This document shows positions 1-4,452 of a DNA stretch of 5,421 bases, one piece after another. Where the stretch lies: the NCBI GenBank assembly GCA_017547395.1, contig JAFYPS010000117.1, positions 1 to 5,421 of the forward strand. The letters run 5' to 3'. This stretch comes from Clostridia bacterium (GTDB lineage Bacteria; Bacillota_A; Clostridia; Oscillospirales; CAG-272). The translations under genes and the position numbers were made by a program. Position 1 is the first letter of the stretch. The number at the start of each line of letters is the position of its first letter. The notes beneath the pieces are model-generated. The model ran no database searches, had not been told where the DNA came from, and worked only from the letters and a program-made list of their open reading frames with translations.

Positions 1-744
1 ATTGGTGAAGTTCCCGTAGATGAACCTTATGCAAAGAGAACTGCTCAGGGACTTATTCTTGGTCCCGATGGCGAAAAAATGTCTAAGTCCAAGGGCAACG
101 TTGTTGACCCTAACGACGTAGTTGATCAGTATGGTGCAGACGTCCTCAGAGTATATACGCTCTTTATGGGCGACTATGCTTCTGCTGCTCCTTGGAACGA
201 GAGTTCTGTTAAGGGTGTAAAGCGTTTCCTTGACAGAGTTGCAGGACTTACTGATATTGCCAATGGAAGCGGTGTTACTGCAAAGCTTGAAGCTTCTTTC
301 CATAAGACAATAAAGAAAGTATCCGAAGATATAGAAGATATGAAGTTCAACACCGCAATTGCTGCTATGATGAGCCTCATAAATGAGATTTACGATGCGG
401 GAACGCTTACACAGGATGAACTCGGAATTTTTGTAAGACTTCTTTGTCCTTATGCTCCCCATCTTTCCGAAGAAATCTGGCAGTCCCTTGGCAACAAGGA
501 ACTTTGCGCACTTTCTCCTTGGCCTACTTATGATGAGAGCAAGACTGTAGACAGCACAATCGAAATTGCGCTTCAGGTTAACGGAAAACTCAGAGGTACC
601 GTAATGGTTGCAAAGGATATTAGCAAAGATGATCTGCTTGCAGTAGCAAAGAATGACGAAAAGGTTGCTGCAATGATTGACGGCAAGACCATTGTTAAAG
701 AAATTGTTGTACCCGGTAAAATTGTTAATATTGTTGTAAAATAA
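1..744 (+). CDS. leuS: Leucyl-tRNA synthetase, C-terminal part (5' end outside window)
   Basis: Class I aminoacyl-tRNA synthetase that charges tRNA-Leu with leucine in the cytoplasm. The frame is open from the first base of the window and 247 codons are visible, roughly the last 30% of a usual 800-residue or longer bacterial LeuRS. Visible residues 26-30 are the catalytic KMSKS loop, followed by GNVVDP and YGADVLRVYTLFM, which are characteristic of LeuRS. The alpha-helical anticodon-binding domain follows, with APHLSEEIW at about 152-160. The small C-terminal tRNA-contacting domain carries IALQVNGKLRG at about 189-199 and ends in PGKIVNIVVK. The Rossmann HIGH motif and the CP1 editing domain lie upstream, outside the window. 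No GC-rich terminator hairpin is visible between the stop and the rpsU promoter, so some readthrough into rpsU is possible. An internal ATG at 79 falls inside KMSKS and is not a start. Confidence 0.97.
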   Translation: MGEVPVDEPYAKRTAQGLILGPDGEKMSKSKGNVVDPNDVVDQYGADVLRVYTLFMGDYASAAPWNESSVKGVKRFLDRVAGLTDIANGSGVTAKLEASFHKTIKKVSEDIEDMKFNTAIAAMMSLINEIYDAGTLTQDELGIFVRLLCPYAPHLSEEIWQSLGNKELCALSPWPTYDESKTVDSTIEIALQVNGKLRGTVMVAKDISKDDLLAVAKNDEKVAAMIDGKTIVKEIVVPGKIVNIVVK

Positions 745-766
745 CTAAAAATATTAAAAATTTCTC

Positions 767-795
767 TTGACTTTTTTCTGTGGACAAGATATAAT
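767..795 (+). promoter_or_regulatory. SigA-type promoter for rpsU
   Basis: The -35 box TTGACT (767-772) and the -10 box TATAAT (790-795) are separated by exactly 17 nt. This is one mismatch from the housekeeping consensus. Transcription should begin near 802, giving a leader of about 50 nt before rpsU. The promoter starts 22 bp after the leuS stop and gives rpsU its own transcript. Confidence 0.85.
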
Positions 796-814
796 ATGGT
801 GTAATCATTTGTTT

Positions 815-831
815 TTGGGCGTGTTGCCCAA
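815..831 (+). promoter_or_regulatory. Small hairpin in the rpsU leader
   Basis: TTGGGC (815-820) pairs with GCCCAA (826-831) around the 5-nt loop GTGTT. The hairpin lies in the predicted 5' UTR, ending 4 nt before the GA-rich ribosome binding site. No U-tract follows, so it is not a terminator. It could serve as an mRNA stabiliser or as a binding site for translational control by S21; that role is inference only. Confidence 0.45.
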
Positions 832-835
832 TGGC

Positions 836-845
836 GAGGGGAGGG
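836..845 (+). promoter_or_regulatory. Ribosome binding site deciding the rpsU start
   Basis: The purine-rich GAGGGGAGGG lies 8 nt before the ATG at 854. It selects that ATG over the upstream in-frame TTG at 767, which is itself part of the -35 box. Confidence 0.8.
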
Positions 846-853
846 AAAATTCA

Positions 854-1030
854 ATGGCAGAAGTCAGAGTAAAAGAAAATGAGTCTCTTGACAGCGCTCT
901 TCGCCGCTTTAAGCGTCAGTGTGCAAGATCCGGTGTACTCACTGAGCTCCGTAAGAGAGAGCACTATGAGAAGCCCAGCGTAAAGCGCAAGAAGAAGTCT
1001 GAGGCTGCGCGCAAGCGTAAGTACAAGTAA
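854..1030 (+). CDS. rpsU: 30S ribosomal protein bS21
   Basis: Small basic protein of the 30S subunit, located near the 3' end of 16S rRNA and the anti-Shine-Dalgarno region, where it helps translation initiation. The product from ATG 854 is 58 residues, a normal length for Firmicutes. Residues 1-10 are [10 protein letters not shown]. The helical core follows ([19 protein letters not shown], 11-29), then [12 protein letters not shown], then a lysine/arginine-rich tail ending in RKRKYK. All of these are standard S21 signatures. The longer open frame back to 767 is rejected because it starts inside the promoter and translates leader sequence. The gene has its own promoter upstream and a hairpin terminator 9 nt after the stop, so it looks monocistronic. 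In many Clostridia rpsU is followed by a yqeY-like gene; none is present here. Confidence 0.97.
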   Translation: MAEVRVKENESLDSALRRFKRQCARSGVLTELRKREHYEKPSVKRKKKSEAARKRKYK

Positions 1031-1038
1031 TTAAAAAA

Positions 1039-1069
1039 CAGGGAAGCCGTTTGGCTTCCCTGATTTTTT
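1039..1069. terminator. Bidirectional intrinsic terminator between rpsU and the converging 146-residue gene
   Basis: A perfect 10-bp stem (1039-1048 with 1053-1062, arm CAGGGAAGCC) encloses a 4-nt GTTT loop. It is followed on the + strand by ATTTTTT (1063-1069), and on the minus strand by a T-run from AAAAAA at 1033-1038. It lies between the rpsU stop (1030) and the minus-strand stop at 1068-1070, so one hairpin can end both transcripts. Confidence 0.93.
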
Positions 1070-1508
1070 ATTTTTTTGTTTTTGCCAGTTCTTTTGCAGC
1101 GGATATAAATTTTTCATCTGTTGCAAATTCAAAAGACATTGTTTTTTGTTTGAAAAACGGGAGGAGAATTTCCCAGAATTCTCTATCTTCTATAAAAGCG
1201 GGCAGACTAGAGTTCCCGTTTTTTACTATCTCTGCAACTTCTGAAATCTCAGGAATCTCGGTATAAAGCGTAACGTAGTCCTCGTCAATTCTCGTTGAAA
1301 AATGTTCGTCATAATAGCGTCGGCGCATTGATCTTTCGAAGTACGTTAGCGCGGCACCGGATTGTTCAAGTATTACGGATTTTTCGGAGGTGTTTTCGGA
1401 TACGCCTGCGCGCTTGTATACCATAAAGTCCTGATGGTTATAGAAAGTAAATGCCCATGCTATTCTATCTTCGTATTTTACTGTTTCAACGTAAAGTCTG
1501 TAAACCAT
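1068..1508 (-). CDS. Hypothetical protein, 146 residues, possible RNase H-like fold
   Basis: I do not recognise this as a named family. It is a soluble-looking protein with no signal peptide or membrane segment. Reading the sequence as secondary structure suggests strands at about 3-10 (YRLYVETV), 16-24 (IAWAFTFYN) and 27-34, a helix at 44-66, a strand at 77-83 (DYVTLYT), helices at about 86-96 and 110-120, a strand near 124-129 (MSFEFA) and a C-terminal helix 131-143. That order resembles RNase HI, with acidic residues E8, E48 and E84 near the positions of its catalytic D10, E48 and D70. The glycine-rich YTDGS loop and the final catalytic Asp are not evident, so any enzymatic role is unproven. 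The ATG at 1508 has an AAGGAG site 6 nt upstream, lying in the last codons of the methyltransferase gene. The 2-nt gap implies translational coupling. Confidence 0.8.
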   Translation of the reverse strand: MVYRLYVETVKYEDRIAWAFTFYNHQDFMVYKRAGVSENTSEKSVILEQSGAALTYFERSMRRRYYDEHFSTRIDEDYVTLYTEIPEISEVAEIVKNGNSSLPAFIEDREFWEILLPFFKQKTMSFEFATDEKFISAAKELAKTKK

Positions 1509-1510
1509 AT

Positions 1511-2596
1511 TTAACTCCTTTTTATTGCATACAAATTAATGTCCCAAGCGGGCACGTATTCAAATCTGCGTAAAAATAATGAATACTCGGGAAAAAGGCT
1601 GTTCGCAAGAAGCGGCAGTTCGAACAAATCTTCGCTTCTGTGGTAAAGCGAAATAAGTAAATCGGGCGAAGAAGAGTTTACGGTTTTTACAGAGCCTAAA
1701 AGAGCTTCTTTTTCTGCGCCCTCTACGTCGTACTTAATATAGTCGGCATCGCATACGTTCAAACTGTCAACGGTATCAAGAATAACCGTCTCTGTTTTCT
1801 TGAAATTCTGAGTTCCGATTCCGGAGTTCCGATTTCCGCCTACTGCAAAGTCAGCAGTAGAATGCTCGTTCCATACACCGAAATTAAAAGGTATTACGGA
1901 ACACTTTTTCTCGTTTTCAGCAAATGCTGAAAGCTTTTTGAAGTTCTTTCTGTCGGGCTCGATTGCATAAATCTTTGATGCATTAGGACACTCGTTGATA
2001 AACTTTTTTGCAGTATCGCCATTGTAAGCGCCGCAGTCGATAAAAGTAGAGAAACTGTCGAGATGTAAAAGCTCTTTTTCGCAAGACATAGGGTTAATTG
2101 CTTCCTTCAGGTGCGAAATTTTACCGGTGATTTTATAAGATACAATATTATTATAAATACGTTTCGATTCTTCATCGCAAAGCAGGGAAAAGGCTTTCTT
2201 AAATTTATCAAAGTTGTCCTTGAAAAAATCAAGTGAAAACAGTGTATCTCCGCTGACGGGAACATCCGGAGCATACAGTTCATACCGCTCTGCAATGCTG
2301 TATATGTTAGCCAAAACTTCGGGAAGAGAAGAGCCAAAGGAAACAACTACAATGAAGTCGTTGTATTTTTCTTTTATTGCAGAGAGAGAGAGAACGGTCT
2401 TTCCGTGAAAGATTTGTCCACGTACAAATCCGTCACTTGCGAAGAAATCCGAAACCTCTATACCGAATTTTTCAAATACAGCAAGTATTTTATCGGCGCC
2501 GTTGCCCATACCGTACATAACGATCGGTTTTTCAGAAGAGGCAAGATAGTGCCATAAATCATATTTGAATTCTGAGTAGTGCACAAGTGATGACAT
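1511..2596 (-). CDS. FkbM-family SAM-dependent methyltransferase with N-terminal Rossmann-like domain
   Basis: Predicted S-adenosylmethionine-dependent methyltransferase. Members of this family usually O-methylate glycans, surface polysaccharides or secondary metabolites; the substrate here cannot be told. The 361-residue product has two parts. Residues about 24-90 form a nucleotide-binding-like domain (IVMYGMGNGADK, 25-36, then FIVVVSFGSS, 81-90), often seen as an N-terminal extension in clostridial FkbM proteins. Residues about 180-360 are the methyltransferase: motif I FIDCGAYNGDT (185-195), the acidic AIEPDRKNF (211-219), DYIKYDVEGAE (285-295) and the C-terminal LYHRSEDLFELPLL (317-330) with LRRF. 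No transmembrane segment is seen, so it should be cytosolic. The ATG at 2596 is preceded by AAGGAGG at a rather long 12-nt spacing, with no better start nearby. The downstream 146-residue gene follows after 2 nt. No glycosyltransferase neighbours are visible to indicate a glycan substrate. Confidence 0.92.
   Translation of the reverse strand: MSSLVHYSEFKYDLWHYLASSEKPIVMYGMGNGADKILAVFEKFGIEVSDFFASDGFVRGQIFHGKTVLSLSAIKEKYNDFIVVVSFGSSLPEVLANIYSIAERYELYAPDVPVSGDTLFSLDFFKDNFDKFKKAFSLLCDEESKRIYNNIVSYKITGKISHLKEAINPMSCEKELLHLDSFSTFIDCGAYNGDTAKKFINECPNASKIYAIEPDRKNFKKLSAFAENEKKCSVIPFNFGVWNEHSTADFAVGGNRNSGIGTQNFKKTETVILDTVDSLNVCDADYIKYDVEGAEKEALLGSVKTVNSSSPDLLISLYHRSEDLFELPLLANSLFPEYSLFLRRFEYVPAWDINLYAIKRS
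1515..1520 (-). promoter_or_regulatory. Ribosome binding site embedded in the end of the methyltransferase gene
   Basis: On the minus strand this reads AAGGAG, 6 nt before the ATG at 1508. It overlaps the last sense codons of the upstream methyltransferase, so ribosomes ending the first gene sit directly on the start of the second. This supports translational coupling. Confidence 0.75.
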
Positions 2597-2608
2597 AACT
2601 TTACTTTG

Positions 2609-2615
2609 CCTCCTT
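2609..2615 (-). promoter_or_regulatory. Ribosome binding site of the methyltransferase gene
   Basis: On the minus strand this reads AAGGAGG, a strong match to the anti-Shine-Dalgarno, but 12 nt from the ATG at 2596, longer than the usual 5-9 nt. No ATG, GTG or TTG lies in frame between them, so the start stands. Confidence 0.65.
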
Positions 2616-2634
2616 GATTTTTGATTTTTGATAT
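2614..2634. repeat. Three tandem 7-bp TTGATTT units
   Basis: TTGATTT (2614-2620), TTGATTT (2621-2627) and TTGATAT (2628-2634, last unit imperfect) run head to tail in the divergent intergenic region. Each unit offers a -35-like TTGAT. Only the middle one has the proper 17-nt spacing to the TATAAA at 2644. On the other strand the repeats fall in the methyltransferase leader next to its RBS. Confidence 0.7.
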
Positions 2635-2649
2635 GGTAAACTTTATAAA
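2621..2649 (+). promoter_or_regulatory. Probable SigA promoter for the HIT gene
   Basis: TTGATT (2621-2626) and TATAAA (2644-2649) are separated by 17 nt, each box one or two mismatches from consensus. Transcription would start near 2656, giving a leader of under 20 nt that carries AAGGA (2661-2665), 8 nt before the ATG at 2674. Confidence 0.65.
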
Positions 2650-2664
2650 AAAGGCAGTGAAAGG

Positions 2665-2694
2665 AATATAGATATGGATTGCTTGTTTTGTAAA
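2665..2694 (-). promoter_or_regulatory. Candidate promoter for the methyltransferase operon
   Basis: On the minus strand TTTACA (2689-2694) and TATATT (2665-2670) are 18 nt apart, each one mismatch from consensus. The element overlaps the RBS and first codons of the HIT gene and would give a start near 2658. A weaker alternative is TTCACT-17-TACCAT closer to the gene. In an AT-rich stretch such matches can arise by chance. Confidence 0.4.
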
Positions 2695-3015
2695 ATAGTA
2701 GCAGGGGAGATTCCCTCTAAAAAGGTGTATGAGGATGAGAACGTATATGCATTTTATGATATAAATCCTCAGGCTCCCGTGCATGTTGTTGTCATTCCCA
2801 AAGCGCATATTGCTGCGTGTGCCGACGAGATCACCCCGGAAAACAGCACGGTGATTGCAAAGCTTTTTGAGGCGGTGCCGACGATTGCAAAGGCTGCGGG
2901 TATAACTAACGGTTACCGCATTGTTAACAATTGCGGTGAAGATGCTTGCCAATCTGTAAAGCACATTCATTTCCACGTTCTCGGCGGAAAGAAGCTGTCT
3001 GAAAATATGGCGTAG
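2674..3015 (+). CDS. HIT-family (Hint/HinT-like) nucleotide phosphoramidase
   Basis: Histidine triad protein of the Hint branch, normally a cytosolic homodimer that hydrolyses adenosine 5'-phosphoramidates and aminoacyl-adenylates. The product is 113 residues, normal for the family. MDCLFCKIVAGEIPS (1-15) contains a CxxC pair (C3, C6) that in related proteins can bind zinc. YAFYDINPQAPVHVVVIPKAH (25-45) is the conserved core. NNCGED is followed by QSVKHIHFHVLGG, in which H97, H99 and H101 form the HxHxH triad, H101 being the expected nucleophile. All three histidines are intact, so the enzyme should be active. The ATG at 2674 is chosen because AAGGA lies 8 nt upstream and the protein begins exactly where family members do. 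It has its own promoter and terminator and appears monocistronic. The physiological substrate is not known for most bacterial members. Confidence 0.95.
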   Translation: MDCLFCKIVAGEIPSKKVYEDENVYAFYDINPQAPVHVVVIPKAHIAACADEITPENSTVIAKLFEAVPTIAKAAGITNGYRIVNNCGEDACQSVKHIHFHVLGGKKLSENMA

Positions 3016-3023
3016 AAAAATTT

Positions 3024-3052
3024 CGGTCACGGAATTCCCGTGACCGTTTTTT
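3024..3052. terminator. Intrinsic terminator between the HIT and aspartate kinase genes
   Basis: A 9-bp perfect stem (CGGTCACGG, 3024-3032, with CCGTGACCG, 3038-3046) has a 5-nt loop and is followed by TTTTTT (3047-3052). It is clearly a terminator for the HIT gene. On the minus strand the stem is followed by AAATTTTT, a weaker tract, so it may also end the converging aspartate kinase transcript, whose stop codon (3051-3053) overlaps the T-run. Confidence 0.9.
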
Positions 3053-4367
3053 ATTTTACAAATTCAGAATATATAGCGCGTAGCGCGTTTTCATAGTCTG
3101 CTTCATCGACACCGATGATAATGTTAAGTTCGCTTGAACCCTGGTCAACAATTCGGATATTTACACCTGCATTGCTGAGAGCGGTGAATACACGGGCAGC
3201 GGTACCTTTTGAGCGGATCATACCGCGACCAACGATAGCGATGAGTGCAAGACCGTCTTCGATAGCAACCGAGTCAGGAGTTGTTTTGAGGCAGATTGAA
3301 CGAACAATTCTATCTTTCAGATCTTCAATGGCGGAAGTATTTACAACCACGCTCATTGTATCAATTCCGGAAGGAAGATGCTCAAAGGGGAGCTGACAGT
3401 CTTCAAGAACCGAAAGGACCTTTTTACCGAAACCGATTTCCGCATTCATCATATCTTTTTCGATATGTATAACTGAGAATCCGGTTTTTCCCGCAATACC
3501 TGTAATAACATTGTCGGAGGAGTAATCGGTTGTTGAAGAAACAATCATTGTACCGGGAGCATCTGGCTGATTTGTGTTACGGATGTTAATCGGAATTCCC
3601 GCAAAGCGAACGGGGAAAATTGCCTCTTCGTGAAGAACAGTGGCGCCCATATAAGAAAGTTCTCTAAGTTCGCGGTAGGTAATCGTTTCAATTACTTTGG
3701 GAGAATCAACTATTCTCGGGTCTGCCATAAGGAAGCCGGAAACATCGGTCCAGTTTTCATATATATCTGCGTTAACTGCTCGTGAAACGATAGATCCCGT
3801 TACGTCAGATCCGCCGCGAGAGAAGGTTTTAATAGTTCCGTTAGGCATCGAGCCGTAAAAACCGGGTATAACAGCCTGTTTGTGGTTGCGAAGGATCGCA
3901 GAAAGTGTAACGTTGGTGCGTTCTGAATCAAACGCTCCGTTTTCCTGGAAGAAGATTACGCTTGCTGCATCAATGAAATCATATCCGAGATAATTTGCAA
4001 GAATTATTCCGTTAAGATATTCGCCACGGCTTGCAGCGTAGTCACGACCAGGCTGATGCATAAAAGCGCCTTTGATGCGGTTGTATTCTTTGCTCATATC
4101 GAGATTGAGGCCGAGATCGGAAATTATCGACTCGTATCTGTCGATAATCTTGTCGAATTCCTCGTCGAACTCTTCACCGCGCATTGCCTTTTCAAAGCAG
4201 GAATAGAGCATATCTGTAACTTTGGTATCGCCGTTAAAACGCTTTCCCGGAGCGGAGGGGACAACGTAGCGACGAGCAGGGTCGGCATTTATAATTTCGG
4301 CTACTTTCTTAAACTGATTTGCATCGGCAAGAGAAGATCCGCCGAATTTAATAACTTTGACGTTCAT
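3051..4367 (-). CDS. Aspartate kinase (monofunctional, two ACT domains)
   Basis: Phosphorylates L-aspartate with ATP to aspartyl-4-phosphate, the first step toward lysine/diaminopimelate, threonine and methionine. The product is 438 residues, typical of the Bacillus YclM / clostridial aspartokinase group. The kinase domain starts with KFGGSSLAD (7-15). It continues with the SRGE motif (113-116), GFYGSMPNGTIKTFSRGGSD (169-188) and WTDVSGFLMADPRIV (206-220), which carry nucleotide- and aspartate-binding residues, then YMGATVLHEEAIFPV (239-253). Two C-terminal ACT domains follow at about 287-345 and 373-436 and should provide feedback control by lysine and/or threonine; which effector cannot be read. 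No homoserine dehydrogenase domain is fused and no other pathway gene is adjacent. The ATG at 4367 has AAGGAG 6 nt upstream. A consensus promoter lies just upstream; the short leader is too small for a lysine riboswitch. Confidence 0.96.
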   Translation of the reverse strand: MNVKVIKFGGSSLADANQFKKVAEIINADPARRYVVPSAPGKRFNGDTKVTDMLYSCFEKAMRGEEFDEEFDKIIDRYESIISDLGLNLDMSKEYNRIKGAFMHQPGRDYAASRGEYLNGIILANYLGYDFIDAASVIFFQENGAFDSERTNVTLSAILRNHKQAVIPGFYGSMPNGTIKTFSRGGSDVTGSIVSRAVNADIYENWTDVSGFLMADPRIVDSPKVIETITYRELRELSYMGATVLHEEAIFPVRFAGIPINIRNTNQPDAPGTMIVSSTTDYSSDNVITGIAGKTGFSVIHIEKDMMNAEIGFGKKVLSVLEDCQLPFEHLPSGIDTMSVVVNTSAIEDLKDRIVRSICLKTTPDSVAIEDGLALIAIVGRGMIRSKGTAARVFTALSNAGVNIRIVDQGSSELNIIIGVDEADYENALRAIYSEFVK

Positions 4368-4373
4368 TTTGTT

Positions 4374-4379
4374 CTCCTT
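4374..4379 (-). promoter_or_regulatory. Ribosome binding site of the aspartate kinase gene
   Basis: On the minus strand this reads AAGGAG, 6 nt before the ATG at 4367. The spacing is normal and supports that start. Confidence 0.8.
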
Positions 4380-4415
4380 GTAGAACTAAAGAATATATAC
4401 TTATGCTACATTATA

Positions 4416-4444
4416 ATTATATGCGTACGTGTAAAGCGTGTCAA
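4416..4444 (-). promoter_or_regulatory. Perfect-consensus SigA promoter for aspartate kinase
   Basis: On the minus strand TTGACA (4439-4444) and TATAAT (4416-4421) are exactly 17 nt apart, matching the housekeeping consensus at all twelve positions. Transcription would begin near 4409, giving a leader of about 42 nt. The -35 box is 8 nt beyond the stop codon of the upstream ABC transporter gene. Confidence 0.88.
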
Positions 4445-4450
4445 TTGACA
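4439..4450. promoter_or_regulatory. 12-bp perfect palindrome overlapping the aspartate kinase -35 box
   Basis: TGTCAATTGACA is a perfect inverted repeat. One half is the -35 element of the aspartate kinase promoter. Its position, covering the -35 box, suits an operator for a dimeric repressor, but it may simply be a -35 hexamer that happens to be mirrored. No regulator can be named. Confidence 0.35.
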
Positions 4451-4452
4451 AA

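Noticed and set aside
745..766. Terminator after leuS
   Set aside because: The stretch is AT-rich with no GC stem before the rpsU promoter.
767..853. N-terminal extension of rpsU starting at the TTG at 767
   Set aside because: It begins inside the -35 box of the rpsU promoter, translates the leader, and S21 normally begins at the ATG at 854, which has a strong RBS.
831..872. A 13-codon reading frame starting in the rpsU leader and overlapping the rpsU start in another frame
   Set aside because: Its ATG directly follows the leader hairpin with no RBS, and it contains the RBS of rpsU; most likely a chance frame.
2458..3030. A 190-codon minus-strand frame across the HIT gene
   Set aside because: It is antisense to an intact, well-recognised HIT gene, crosses both the divergent promoter region and the terminator, and shows a composition typical of a shadow frame.
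4368..4452. Lysine riboswitch or T-box upstream of aspartate kinase
   Set aside because: The whole gap is 85 bp, the predicted leader about 42 nt, and no multi-helix structure or terminator/antiterminator pair is visible.
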